Shown piece by piece: positions 1-7,331 of a DNA stretch of 34,360 nucleotides (position 1 is the stretch's first letter; the number at the start of each line of letters is the position of its first letter). Under the pieces are notes generated by a model that worked only from the letters and a program-made list of their open reading frames with translations, did not search any database and had not been told where the DNA came from. Source of the DNA: Jeotgalibacillus salarius (GTDB lineage Bacteria; Bacillota; Bacilli; Bacillales; Jeotgalibacillaceae); contig NZ_SORX01000016.1 in the NCBI RefSeq assembly GCF_004405125.1, positions 1 to 34,360 on the forward strand. Reading direction: 5' to 3'. Both the position numbers and the translations under genes were made by a program.

Positions 1-55
1 AAAACCTCAGCCTTCCAAGCTGATGTCGTGAGTTCGATTCTCATCACCCGCTCCA
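1..55 (+). tRNA. tRNA-Gly (UCC anticodon), 5' part cut by window edge
   Basis: The visible part starts just before the anticodon arm. The anticodon stem is 7-11/19-23 and the 7-nt loop 12-18 carries TCC at 14-16. The T-stem is 28-32/40-44 around a TTCGATT loop. The 3' acceptor strand CACCCGC is at 45-51, then discriminator T and an encoded CCA at 53-55. The acceptor and D arms lie outside the window. A UCC anticodon reads glycine codons. Confidence 0.93.
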
Positions 56-65
56 ACATACATAG

Positions 66-111
66 CCAACGCAGTGTTTCGTTTATTTAAAAACGAAGCG
101 TTGCGTTTTTT
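66..111 (+). terminator. Rho-independent terminator after tRNA-Gly
   Basis: CAACGC (67-72) pairs with GCGTTG (98-103), and inside it TTTCGTTT pairs with AAACGAA. A run of T follows at 106-111. It lies 11 nt after the tRNA CCA end and probably ends the tRNA transcript. Confidence 0.8.
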
Positions 112-130
112 GTTTGTATTACAAGTTAAA

Positions 131-162
131 CCCTCATTTTCTTACTACAATGAGGGTTTTCT
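131..162. terminator. Hairpin terminator, possibly bidirectional
   Basis: CCCTCATT (131-138) pairs perfectly with AATGAGGG (149-156) around a 10-nt loop. Short T tracts occur on both strands. It lies just beyond the stop codon of the minus-strand B3/B4 gene and behind the tRNA terminator, so it may serve either side. Confidence 0.6.
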
Positions 163-180
163 TATGCAGATCTTCAAATG

Positions 181-846
181 CTATAATACACCTGAAGAAA
201 CAATTTTTGAGGTGGCGGTTCCGCCGTTTACCTGAATAAACATGTTTTTTAATGATTCAAGCATTTTATTTTGTTCTTCAGGAAGAAGTGAAGGCCTGAA
301 GTAAATGATATGAAGGGCTTCAGTCGTTTCATTATTTACAGCAGTTCTCTCAGAGTCGACTGCAGGACTTCCAATAGGTCCCTCATTGTCTGCGGCAACA
401 ATTAAGTTCTCAGCAGAGTTAACTCTTCCGTTCAGACCATTGAAGTGTTCATTGTCATAACCTAAACGGAGTTGAATGTTGCCGCTAATATTTGAAATAT
501 CATAGATCCCAAGAGGAGTTTCGTATTGCAAAGAAAAAAAGTTGTTTAGATCAACTGCCGAATTTGTACTTGACAGGTAATTTTGTTTCGCGATTCTTCT
601 GAGAAGTGCTTCGGTACTTGGTTTGTATCGGTTCGGATCTTTACCATATTGTTTAAATAACTTTCTCCATTCACTTATGCCTTCAAAAGAAGCAGCTTTT
701 TTATCTTTTAGGTCAAAAAACAAAGATTCCTGAAAAAGCTGAAGTCTGCCTTTCAGCATTTGAGGGGATTCGCTTACTATAATGTTTTTGTAATGAATAA
801 TTCCAAAAGATAACGGTTCTACTGATGAGTGAACTGAAATGTCCAT
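181..846 (-). CDS. B3/B4 tRNA-binding domain protein
   Basis: A 221-aa protein of the B3/B4 family, a fold also found in the phenylalanyl-tRNA synthetase beta chain, where it belongs to the editing region. The stand-alone proteins (COG3382-like) are thought to act on charged tRNA or to edit, but their substrate is unknown. Diagnostic stretches are the WRKLFKQYGKDPNRYKPS segment, DLNNFFSLQYETPLGIYD, and the C-terminal DNEGPIGSPAVDSERTAV stretch. The ATG at 846 is chosen over the upstream ATG at 870 because AAAGGAG (minus strand, about 853-859) sits 8 nt before it. It diverges from queG with a 64-bp gap. The family call is firm; the function is inferred. Confidence 0.8.
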   Translation of the reverse strand: MDISVHSSVEPLSFGIIHYKNIIVSESPQMLKGRLQLFQESLFFDLKDKKAASFEGISEWRKLFKQYGKDPNRYKPSTEALLRRIAKQNYLSSTNSAVDLNNFFSLQYETPLGIYDISNISGNIQLRLGYDNEHFNGLNGRVNSAENLIVAADNEGPIGSPAVDSERTAVNNETTEALHIIYFRPSLLPEEQNKMLESLKNMFIQVNGGTATSKIVSSGVL

Positions 847-910
847 AAGTACAACTCCTTTATTAATCATGCACTCAGTTTACCACTTCAATTTAGAAAG
901 GGGGATTAGA

Positions 911-2041
911 ATGAATTATGATGTTTTAAAACAGGAGATTATCGATCACGCTGAAGAGCTTGGTATTGATAAAATCGGTTTTACGAGCGCTGACTTCTTT
1001 TCTGATCTGAAAAGCCGTCTGATACGACAGGAAGCATTGAATTATCAATCAGGTTTTGAAGAAAAAGATATTAATAAGCGTGTAACGCCCTCATTGCTTA
1101 TGAATGAACCAAAATCGATCATTTCAATAGCGCTTGCCTATCCTTCTAAAATGAATGGAGCCCCAAGAAGTAAGAAGGGTGAGCGCAGAGGGGTTTTTGC
1201 GAGAGCATCCTGGGGAGAAGATTATCATACGGTGCTTAGAAATGCGCTGGAACGTCTTGAAGACTTTATTAAAGAAAGAGTACCGGACGCGAGGTTTAAG
1301 TCTATGGTCGATACAGGAGAGCTGGCTGACCGTGCCGTTGCTGAAAGAGCCGGTGTCGGATGGAGTGCAAAGAATTGTTCCATTATTACACCTGAGTTCG
1401 GTTCATATGTTTATTTGGGTGAAGTGATTACTAACCTGCCTTTCAGTCCTGATGAATCTATGGAAGATCAATGTGGAGAATGTAACCTCTGTGTGGATGT
1501 GTGTCCTACAGGTGCACTTGTGCAGGGGGGGCAGCTAGATGCGAAACGCTGTATTGCCTTTCTGACTCAGACGAAAGATTTCCTTCCTGATGAATATCGT
1601 TCAAAAATAGGAAATAGACTGTATGGATGTGATACGTGTCAGACCGTGTGCCCTAAAAATAAAGGAATTGATATGCATACCCATCCAGAGTTTGAGCCTG
1701 ATCCTGAAATTGCAAAACCTCTTCTGGAGCCGCTGCTTACGATCAGTAACAGAGAGTTCAAAGAGAAGTACGGTCATGTATCGGGTTCGTGGAGAGGTAA
1801 AAAACCGATTCAGCGAAATGCCCTTATTGCACTTGCGCATTTCAAAGAGGAATCAGCACTGCCATCCATTTTTGAAGTGATGCAAAATGATGTACGCCCT
1901 GTTTTGAGAGGCACGGCTGCATGGGCCGCAGGAAAGATCGGCGGCAAAGAAGCTGAAGAGATGCTGTTAAAACAAAAGGATATCGAAAAGGATGAAGAAG
2001 TGTTAATAGAGATCGAAAAAGGCTTATCACTTTGTAAGTGA
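911..2041 (+). CDS. queG: Epoxyqueuosine reductase QueG
   Basis: A 376-aa enzyme for the last step of queuosine synthesis, reducing epoxyqueuosine in tRNA to queuosine with a cobalamin cofactor and two [4Fe-4S] clusters. Cysteine motifs are CGECNLCVDVCP (C188, C191, C194, C198) and C214 with CDTCQTVCP (C240, C243, C247). The VDTGELADRAVAERAG stretch holds the likely catalytic acid D134. The C-terminus resembles HEAT repeats, as in long QueG proteins. The start at 911 has the SD GAAAGGGGG; the open frame continues upstream but that part lacks a ribosome binding site. First gene of a queG-yhbB-trmL operon, which matches yhbA-yhbB-cspR in B. subtilis. Confidence 0.96.
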   Translation: MNYDVLKQEIIDHAEELGIDKIGFTSADFFSDLKSRLIRQEALNYQSGFEEKDINKRVTPSLLMNEPKSIISIALAYPSKMNGAPRSKKGERRGVFARASWGEDYHTVLRNALERLEDFIKERVPDARFKSMVDTGELADRAVAERAGVGWSAKNCSIITPEFGSYVYLGEVITNLPFSPDESMEDQCGECNLCVDVCPTGALVQGGQLDAKRCIAFLTQTKDFLPDEYRSKIGNRLYGCDTCQTVCPKNKGIDMHTHPEFEPDPEIAKPLLEPLLTISNREFKEKYGHVSGSWRGKKPIQRNALIALAHFKEESALPSIFEVMQNDVRPVLRGTAAWAAGKIGGKEAEEMLLKQKDIEKDEEVLIEIEKGLSLCK

Positions 2042-2054
2042 AAGGTGTGACTGC

Positions 2055-2513
2055 ATGTATAATGGTGCGCTTGCTGCTGCCTACGCTGAGGAATGGTGGA
2101 ACAGGAGAAACCCTGCATTTCCTTCCTTTCCGGTAGATTGTACAAATTTTGTTTCGCAATGCCTGCTGGCCGGCGGTCTTGTGATGCGAGGTTATCCGGA
2201 TAGATACACAGGATGGTGGCTCAGGGAAGGGCAATGGAGCCTCAGCTGGGCTGTTGCTCACTCAATGCGGTGGTTTTTAGAAGAAGCAGCAGAGAGAGTG
2301 GCTGAAGCTTCTATGCTTAAAATTGGTGATGTGATTTGCTATGATTTTGAAGCAGATGGAAGAATTGATCATACCGCAATTGTAACCTTTATAGAAGACG
2401 GCGTGCCGTACGTGAATGCTCATACGAATGACAGTAGAAGAAGATTGTGGACTTACAGCGATTCAGCAGCTTATTCTCCTTCAATCAGGTATTATTTTTT
2501 TCACCTTTCATGA
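2055..2513 (+). CDS. yhbB: Putative amidase-domain protein (Amidase_6, YhbB-like)
   Basis: A 152-aa protein with the papain/NlpC-P60-like Amidase_6 fold. The likely nucleophile is C29 in VDCTNFVSQC, with H106 in the RIDHTAIV motif and N121/H123 in YVNAHTND. Such domains often cleave cell-wall or peptide amide bonds, but the substrate is unproven, and there is no obvious signal peptide or membrane segment. Start ATG at 2055 follows AAAGGTG by 7 nt and comes 13 nt after queG, so the two are cotranscribed. Position and order match B. subtilis yhbB, the basis for the symbol. Catalytic residues are assigned from family pattern only. Confidence 0.82.
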   Translation: MYNGALAAAYAEEWWNRRNPAFPSFPVDCTNFVSQCLLAGGLVMRGYPDRYTGWWLREGQWSLSWAVAHSMRWFLEEAAERVAEASMLKIGDVICYDFEADGRIDHTAIVTFIEDGVPYVNAHTNDSRRRLWTYSDSAAYSPSIRYYFFHLS

Positions 2514-2559
2514 TAAAATAGAGAATGGCTCAGCCGAAATAGATGATGAGGTGAAGATA

Positions 2560-3033
2560 TTGGGACTACACGTTGTATTGTACCAGCCGGAGATTCCTGC
2601 TAATACAGGAAACATCGCACGCACATGCGCAGCGACTGGTACATCATTACATTTAATAAAGCCACTGGGCTTTTCTACAGATGATAAAATGCTGAAACGT
2701 GCAGGATTGGATTATTGGGAGCATGTTGATATTCATTATCACGAATCACTTGAGGATTTTTATCAGGCAAGTGAAGGCGGAGAATATTTTTACTTAACGA
2801 AATACGGTAAAAAACCGCATTCAACTTTTGATTACAGCGATCTGAATAAGCATTTTTATTTTATTTTTGGACGTGAAACATCGGGGTTACCTGATGACGT
2901 CATTGAAAATAATAAGGACCGTGCACTTCGTGTGCCAATGAATGAGCATGTACGCTCATTAAATTTATCAAATACTGCGGCAATTCTTGTATACGAGGCG
3001 CTGAGACAGCAGAATTTCCCTTCACTCGGATAA
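2560..3033 (+). CDS. trmL: tRNA (cytidine(34)-2'-O)-methyltransferase TrmL
   Basis: A 157-aa SPOUT methyltransferase that 2'-O-methylates the wobble nucleotide of certain tRNA-Leu isoacceptors (B. subtilis CspR). The N-terminus VVLYQPEIPANTGNIARTC, the FGRETSGLP motif and the knot motif VPMNEHVRSLNLSNTAA are typical. I place the start at TTG 2560, because GAGGTG (2548-2553) lies 6 nt upstream and the peptide then begins M-G-L-H-V-V-L like known TrmL. The frame is open further upstream (ATG at 2416), but that would overlap yhbB and lacks family similarity. A GTG at 2551 is a weaker alternative. Confidence 0.93.
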   Translation: MGLHVVLYQPEIPANTGNIARTCAATGTSLHLIKPLGFSTDDKMLKRAGLDYWEHVDIHYHESLEDFYQASEGGEYFYLTKYGKKPHSTFDYSDLNKHFYFIFGRETSGLPDDVIENNKDRALRVPMNEHVRSLNLSNTAAILVYEALRQQNFPSLG

Positions 3034-3051
3034 TCTTTGAAGTAGTTAAAG

Positions 3052-3083
3052 GACTGTAGCTATCATTGCTGCAGTCTTTTTTT
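3052..3083 (+). terminator. Terminator of the queG-yhbB-trmL operon
   Basis: GACTGTAGC (3052-3060) pairs with GCTGCAGTC (3068-3076), one G-T pair, 7-nt loop, then seven T. Confidence 0.9.
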
Positions 3084-3095
3084 AGTGCGAAATAT

Positions 3096-3125
3096 TTGAA
3101 TGGCGGGGTATGTAAACGCTACACT
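3096..3125 (+). promoter_or_regulatory. Candidate sigma-A promoter of nfrA
   Basis: TTGAAT (3096-3101) and TACACT (3120-3125) with an 18-nt spacer, about 37 nt before the nfrA start and just after the trmL terminator. nfrA genes are Spx-activated in B. subtilis; no Spx-specific signal is claimed here. Confidence 0.4.
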
Positions 3126-3161
3126 TAATAGCAGTAGAAATATGAAAGGGTGAGATCCAGC

Positions 3162-3911
3162 GTGAATGAGACAATTGAAACTATGTTAAACCACAGGTCA
3201 GTCAGAAAATTTAAAGATGAAAAGTTAACCTTAGAACAAATACAAGTGATTGTAGAGTCGGCTCAAATGGCTTCCACTTCGAGTTTTATTCAGGCGTATT
3301 CAATTATCGGAGTTACGGATCCTGAAAAAAAGAAAAAACTTGCAGCGCTTGCAGGAGGTCAGGATTATGTAGCAGAAAGCGGGCATTTCTTTGTATTTTG
3401 TGCTGATTTGTACAGGCATTCGTTAATAGGTAAATGGGAAAATACTGACGTGGAGGATTCAATCACTTCGATGGAGAAGTTCATGGTATCAGTGATTGAT
3501 GCTTCACTTGCTGCACAAAATGCTGCAGTAGCAGCTGAATCAATGGGGCTTGGGATTTGTTACATTGGAGGTATACGTAATCATCTTGATGAAGTGTCAG
3601 AACTTCTTGAAACCCCGTCGCATGTCATTCCATTGTTTGGTTTGACTGTTGGGGTGCCGGATCAGGAGACGGCTGTAAAACCAAGAATGCCTTTCCAATC
3701 CATTTATCATGAAAATAGTTACAGGTATGACGAACAAGTTGTGAAAACAGAATTGGATGAGTATGATGAGGCGATTTCTGCCTATTATCATGGCCGTACT
3801 TCGGGAAAACGGACTGATAAGTGGACCGGGCAGATGGCGAATATGCTGGAGAAGAAAAACCGCATGTATATGAAAGAGTTTGTAGAGGGAAAAAACTTCG
3901 CGAAAAAATAA
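3162..3911 (+). CDS. nfrA: NfrA-type FMN-dependent nitroreductase/oxidoreductase
   Basis: A 249-aa flavin reductase of the NfrA/Frp group, which uses NAD(P)H to reduce nitro compounds, FMN or disulfides. It shows the family hallmarks NHRSVRKF near the N-terminus (FMN phosphate binding), AQMASTSSFIQAYS, FFVFCADLYRH and AAESMGLGICYIGGIRN. Length equals B. subtilis NfrA as I recall it. The GTG start at 3162 is chosen because the peptide V-N-E-T-I-E-T lines up with the usual N-terminus and GAAAGGG(TGA) precedes it; the GTG at 3150 lies inside that ribosome binding site. Single-gene unit with its own terminator. Confidence 0.92.
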   Translation: MNETIETMLNHRSVRKFKDEKLTLEQIQVIVESAQMASTSSFIQAYSIIGVTDPEKKKKLAALAGGQDYVAESGHFFVFCADLYRHSLIGKWENTDVEDSITSMEKFMVSVIDASLAAQNAAVAAESMGLGICYIGGIRNHLDEVSELLETPSHVIPLFGLTVGVPDQETAVKPRMPFQSIYHENSYRYDEQVVKTELDEYDEAISAYYHGRTSGKRTDKWTGQMANMLEKKNRMYMKEFVEGKNFAKK

Positions 3912-3939
3912 AAAAGCTGCTCGCTGCAGCTTTTTTTTT
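3912..3939. terminator. Bidirectional terminator, nfrA / 32-aa peptide gene
   Basis: AGCTGC (3915-3920) and GCAGCT (3926-3931) around TCGCT, with A and T runs on both sides. It can end nfrA on the plus strand and the small convergent gene on the minus strand. Confidence 0.85.
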
Positions 3940-4036
3940 AGTTATTTTTTGTTTTGCCCGGCTTGTCGTTATAACCAGCTGAAAAGATCGCTGCAAGGAA
4001 TGCTACGCTAATACCCAGAATAAGTGCTAATCCCAT
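3938..4036 (-). CDS. Small single-span membrane peptide (32 aa)
   Basis: A 32-aa ORF starting MGLALILGISVAFLAAIFSA and ending in a short charged tail, GYNDKPGKTKNN. One hydrophobic helix of about 18 residues suggests a membrane peptide. GGGAGGT lies 8-9 nt before the ATG (minus strand, about 4045-4050), which supports translation. The longer open frame reaching 4156 has no such site and is not a convincing extension. It ends at a shared terminator with nfrA. I do not recognise the family, and the function is unknown. Confidence 0.6.
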   Translation of the reverse strand: MGLALILGISVAFLAAIFSAGYNDKPGKTKNN

Positions 4037-4212
4037 TTCAAATAACCTCCCAGATAAAGTATGAATCAACTCATATATTTCATAGTATACACGAAGACGA
4101 TTAAGAAAGAAATGAATGTCATGTGAATAAGAAGTTTTCATACGTACTTTGCTCATGAATAGAGGTTGTTCTGCATACCGTTTTATATGAAGGAGAAGAG
4201 GGGGAGAATCAG

Positions 4213-6108
4213 ATGGATATGTTAAAGCGGGTGGCAGACTATCAGCTTGAAGAATCGACGCTTAAATGGGAAGGGACCTTCTCTGATTATTTAATGATGC
4301 TGAAAGATCGGCCTTGGATTGCGCAGTCGGCTCATTCAAGGATTTATCATATGATTAAGGATGCAGGAACTGAAACAATTAACGGTAGAAAAAGTTACAG
4401 GTTTTTCAATCGCCATCTATTTGGACTTGAAGATGCGCTCGAAAGGCTTGTGGAAGAATATTTTCATCCGGCTGCCAGAAGGCTTGATGTAAAGAAAAGA
4501 ATTTTACTATTAATGGGGCCAGTGAGCGGTGGGAAATCAACGCTGGTCACGCTTTTAAAGAGAGGACTTGAACAATATACAAGAACTGACCGTGGCGCAG
4601 TATACGCGATCAAAGGATGCCCTATGCATGAAGACCCTTTACATTTAATTCCTGAAGCTTTGCGCGAAGATTTTTTTAAGGAGTATGGCGTCAGAATTGA
4701 AGGTCATTTATCACCATTGAATATGATGAGACTTGAAAAAGAATTTGGCAACAGCATTGAAGATGTACCGGTTGAACGGATTTTCTTTTCTGAGGATAAA
4801 CGAACCGGTATTGGTACGTTCAGTCCTTCAGATCCGAAATCTCAGGATATTGCGGATCTGACAGGCAGTCTGGACTTCTCAACAATCGCTGAATATGGTT
4901 CAGAATCTGATCCGCGTGCTTATCGGTTTGATGGTGAGTTAAACAAAGCAAACAGAGGCCTGATGGAGTTTCAGGAAATGCTTAAGTGTGATGAAAAATT
5001 CTTATGGCATTTACTCTCACTTACCCAGGAAGGAAACTTTAAAGCAGGCAGATTTGCTTTAATTTCTGCTGATGAAATGATTGTTGCGCATACAAACGAA
5101 ACTGAGTATCGTTCATTTATTTCTAACAAGAAAAATGAAGCGCTGCATTCAAGGATGATTGTCATGCCAATGCCTTATAACCTTCGCGTGTCTGAAGAGG
5201 AAAAAATTTATGAAAAACTGATTTCACAAAGTGATGTTGCTGATGTCCATATTGCGCCTCACACGTTACGAACTGCTGCTGTTTTTACGGTGTTGACACG
5301 TTTGAGGGAGCCAAAGAGAAAAGATATTAACCTGATCAATAAAATGAAAATGTACGATGGTGAATCGGTTGAGGGATTCGGTGAAGCGGACGTTGATGAA
5401 CTTAAAAGGGAGCATGCTGGTGAAGGAATGGAAGGCATTGATCCGAGGTATGTGTTAAATCGGATTTCTTCAACAATTATTAAAAAAGAACTGACTTCTA
5501 TTAATGCATTAGATGTTCTGAGATCATTAAAGGAGGGATTTGATCAGCACGCGTCCATTTCAAAAGAAAGCAGAGAGTTCTATTTAACGTGTATTTCACT
5601 TGCGAGAAAAGAGTTTGATGACCTGGCCAAAAAAGAAGTACAGAAAGCTTTTGTCTATTCATACGAAGAGTCCGCCAAAACGTTAATGGATAATTATCTT
5701 GATAATGTCGAGTCCTATTGTCACAAGTCGAATTTAAAAGATCCTTTAACTGGTGAAGAAATGCAGCCGGACGAGAGGCTTATGCGCTCAATTGAAGAGC
5801 AGATTGGTGTATCTGAAAATGCGAAGAAGGCGTTTAGAGAAGAAATACTGATTAGAATATCTGCATTTGCACGAAAAGGAAAACGGTTCGATTATCAGTC
5901 TCACAGCCGTTTGAAAGAAGCGATTCAGAAAAAGCTGTTTTCAGACTTGAAAGATGTGGTGAAGATTACGACATCTTCTAAAACACCTGACGAGCTGCAG
6001 CTGAAGAAAATGAATGATGTGATTGCAAGGCTGATTGATGAATATGGTTACAACTCCACAAGTGCAAACGATCTTCTGCGCTATGTGGGATCACTGTTGA
6101 ACAGATAA
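4213..6108 (+). CDS. prkA: PrkA serine protein kinase / AAA+ protease-like protein
   Basis: A 631-aa protein, the usual PrkA length. It has an AAA+ core with the Walker A motif GPVSGGKST at residues 102-110 and a C-terminal PrkA domain. PrkA (E. coli YeaG) was described as a serine kinase and more recently reported to have ATP-dependent protease activity; in B. subtilis it is sigma-E dependent and acts in sporulation and the transition state. SD GGAGAAGAGGGGG precedes ATG 4213. A CATACCGT string at 4174-4181 could be a sigma-E -10, but its -35 is poor. No terminator separates it from the 56-aa ORF 49 nt downstream, so the two are probably cotranscribed. Confidence 0.96.
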   Translation: MDMLKRVADYQLEESTLKWEGTFSDYLMMLKDRPWIAQSAHSRIYHMIKDAGTETINGRKSYRFFNRHLFGLEDALERLVEEYFHPAARRLDVKKRILLLMGPVSGGKSTLVTLLKRGLEQYTRTDRGAVYAIKGCPMHEDPLHLIPEALREDFFKEYGVRIEGHLSPLNMMRLEKEFGNSIEDVPVERIFFSEDKRTGIGTFSPSDPKSQDIADLTGSLDFSTIAEYGSESDPRAYRFDGELNKANRGLMEFQEMLKCDEKFLWHLLSLTQEGNFKAGRFALISADEMIVAHTNETEYRSFISNKKNEALHSRMIVMPMPYNLRVSEEEKIYEKLISQSDVADVHIAPHTLRTAAVFTVLTRLREPKRKDINLINKMKMYDGESVEGFGEADVDELKREHAGEGMEGIDPRYVLNRISSTIIKKELTSINALDVLRSLKEGFDQHASISKESREFYLTCISLARKEFDDLAKKEVQKAFVYSYEESAKTLMDNYLDNVESYCHKSNLKDPLTGEEMQPDERLMRSIEEQIGVSENAKKAFREEILIRISAFARKGKRFDYQSHSRLKEAIQKKLFSDLKDVVKITTSSKTPDELQLKKMNDVIARLIDEYGYNSTSANDLLRYVGSLLNR

Positions 6109-6157
6109 CGTTTTTTCAGGAATGAGTCAGGGTATGTGATAGTAGAGGTGAAATCCT

Positions 6158-6328
6158 ATGACAAAGAAAAATGAAGAAGCAAAAAATGACATCCCTGATA
6201 ACAGTTCAATGGCAAGTGATTTAGAGGAAATGAATCAGCTCGGACGTCAGATGGAAAAAATGAGAACAAACGAACAGCTGAAAAAACACCGGGAACCCGG
6301 AACTGAGCAGTATGAAGAAGAGGAATAA
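6158..6328 (+). CDS. Small conserved-pattern protein, copy 1 (56 aa)
   Basis: A 56-aa, highly charged, soluble and probably helical protein: MTKKNEEAKN, then NSSMASDLEEMNQLGRQMEK and an acidic end QYEEEE. It has no cysteine or membrane segment. AGAGGTG lies 7 nt before ATG 6158. Its stop codon is inside a terminator hairpin. It is clearly a paralogue of the ORF at 6462-6632: same length and a shared core S-M-A-S-(D/N)-x-E-E-x-x-x-L-G-(R/K)-Q-M-E-K-x-R. Conservation between the two copies in protein but not in surrounding DNA argues that both are real genes. Function unknown; the location after prkA hints at a sporulation or stress link, by inference only. Confidence 0.8.
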   Translation: MTKKNEEAKNDIPDNSSMASDLEEMNQLGRQMEKMRTNEQLKKHREPGTEQYEEEE

Positions 6329-6343
6329 CCTCTTCTTTTTTTG
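6317..6343 (+). terminator. Terminator after prkA and 56-aa ORF 1
   Basis: GAAGAGG (6317-6323) pairs with CCTCTTC (6329-6335), followed by seven or more T. The stop codon of the small ORF lies in the loop. Confidence 0.85.
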
Positions 6344-6408
6344 TGCAGTTTAATCATAAAAAGAGGCTGTCATTTCTGTCGGGTCGTGTCCGAACTGCTT
6401 TACTTTAT

Positions 6409-6437
6409 TTGACTGAATTTTCTAATAATGATACAAT
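6409..6437 (+). promoter_or_regulatory. Strong sigma-A promoter of 56-aa ORF 2
   Basis: TTGACT (6409-6414), 17-nt spacer, TACAAT (6432-6437), preceded by TG at 6429-6430, an extended -10. This is the best-looking vegetative promoter in the window, so the second small protein is probably well expressed in growing cells, independently of prkA. Confidence 0.75.
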
Positions 6438-6461
6438 ATTAAAAAATCGGAGGGGATTTTT

Positions 6462-6632
6462 ATGCCAGGCAGAGAGTATTTTAAGAAACTTGAGCCGGTG
6501 AATGGCAGTATGGCGAGTAATATGGAGGAACTTGTGATGCTGGGCAAGCAAATGGAGAAAATACGGTCAGGAGGGGAATTGAAGTCCAGTAAGAAGTTAT
6601 CGGATCCAATTCAATATGAAGAAAAATCCTGA
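6462..6632 (+). CDS. Small conserved-pattern protein, copy 2 (56 aa)
   Basis: A 56-aa charged protein starting MPGREYFKKLEPVNGSMASN and continuing M-E-E-L-V-M-L-G-K-Q-M-E-K-I-R. It is paralogous to the preceding 56-aa ORF. The match runs from the SMAS motif to the MEK(I/M)R motif, with a similar closing P/E-x-Q-Y-E-E. CGGAGGGGA sits 6 nt before ATG 6462. It has its own sigma-A promoter and its own terminator, so it is a monocistronic unit. No signal peptide, cysteine or membrane span. I do not recognise the family; the N-terminal parts of the two copies differ, which may mark the variable functional part. Confidence 0.82.
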   Translation: MPGREYFKKLEPVNGSMASNMEELVMLGKQMEKIRSGGELKSSKKLSDPIQYEEKS

Positions 6633-6633
6633 G

Positions 6634-6667
6634 ATAACCAGTGATAAAACAGCTGGTTATTTTTTTT
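6634..6667 (+). terminator. Terminator of 56-aa ORF 2
   Basis: ATAACCAG (6634-6641) pairs with CTGGTTAT (6653-6660), followed by a T run. Confidence 0.85.
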
Positions 6668-6762
6668 GAAACTTTTTAAGCTTACATACGTATAAGAGGT
6701 ATGGATTGAAAACAAACCTTTTGGCTTTTATGATAGAACTTACAGAAAGGACTTGATTGCGG

Positions 6763-7068
6763 ATGAAAATTTCTACTACTTTAAAGTGGATCACAGGTGG
6801 GCTTGAAGCATTTTTGGCAATACCGATTTTAGGAGGTATAATCATTTTCGGTACTTCCTGGACTCCGTTAGGGATCATGCTTGCTCTTCATATTGTAACG
6901 CTGATATTTGCTGCACGTGATTTCACTTCGAAAACGGGAAGCATTTTTGGAATCGTAACTTCTGTTGTCGGGGTTGTCCCGTTTCTTGGATTCATCATGC
7001 ACCTCGTTACAGCAATCATCCTTCTATTGGATGCCTCACGTTCAACAGCTCAGGAGAAAAGTATTTAA
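6763..7068 (+). CDS. Small integral membrane protein, unknown function
   Basis: A 101-aa hydrophobic protein with about three to four membrane segments: residues ~8-28 (WITGGLEAFLAIPILGGIII), ~33-52, and two in the second half around IFGIVTSVVGVVPFLGFIMH and LVTAIILLL. It has short positively charged ends and no catalytic motif I can name. AAAGGA (6746-6751) is 11 nt before ATG 6763 and 5 nt before an in-frame TTG at 6757, so the start could be two codons earlier. It lies between the small-protein pair and yhbH; repeat element 7071-7288 begins 2 nt after its stop. Possibly one of the many uncharacterised DUF4064/DUF4190-like membrane proteins, but that is a guess. Confidence 0.7.
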   Translation: MKISTTLKWITGGLEAFLAIPILGGIIIFGTSWTPLGIMLALHIVTLIFAARDFTSKTGSIFGIVTSVVGVVPFLGFIMHLVTAIILLLDASRSTAQEKSI

Positions 7069-7070
7069 CA

Positions 7071-7288
7071 GGCTGAGACAAGATTTATTAATTTGTTTTA
7101 AAGACAAAACTTTTTAGTATAATTTAGAGGTGAACGCAGCGTAAGGCGGTGACTCCAGTGTGAAAAGACGGTTAGGTGAGACCCCGCAGAGCTTCAGCTC
7201 GAGGAGGCTCACCGCCGTCCACACGGAAAGCATCCGCCTGGAGCGCAGTGAACCGTTTACAGAAGCTGAGACATATTTGTCCCAGCTT
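7071..7288. repeat. Non-coding repeat element, type II (GGCTGAGACA termini)
   Basis: A 218-bp GC-rich island in an otherwise AT-rich intergenic region. Its ends form an imperfect terminal inverted repeat, GGCTGAGACAAG (7071-7082) against the complement of TTTGTCCCAGCTT (7276-7288). Read on the minus strand, the core GCGCTCCAGGCGGATGCTTT ... GAGCCTCCTCGAG ... GCGGGGTCTCACC ... CTGGAGTCACCGCC resembles the cores of the elements at 9953-10152 and 27372-27546, although the ends differ. I see no protein-coding content. From memory, such GC-rich islands with these motifs are common between genes in Bacillaceae; their function is unknown. A TATAAT string (about 7120-7125) lies inside. Confidence 0.75.
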
Positions 7289-7293
7289 TTTTT
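7263..7293 (+). terminator. Terminator hairpin at right end of type II repeat
   Basis: AAGCTG-A-GACA (7263-7273) pairs with TGTC-C-CAGCTT (7278-7288), one A-C mismatch, 4-nt loop, then T run to 7293. It forms the right end of the repeat element and can also end transcription from the small membrane-protein gene. Confidence 0.75.
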
Positions 7294-7331
7294 GTATTAA
7301 ATCAGAGCTGTCTCTTTTTTCTTCAATTCTC

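Noticed and set aside
1155-1427. 90-codon plus-strand frame and similar frames at 1601-1840, 1623-1880, 1810-2145 and 1842-2261
   Set aside because: All lie inside or across queG and yhbB in other frames; the real genes have strong family motifs and ribosome binding sites.
4151-4181. Sigma-E promoter for prkA
   Set aside because: CATACCGT is a fair -10, but the -35 region matches only about 4 of 7 positions; too weak for a feature.
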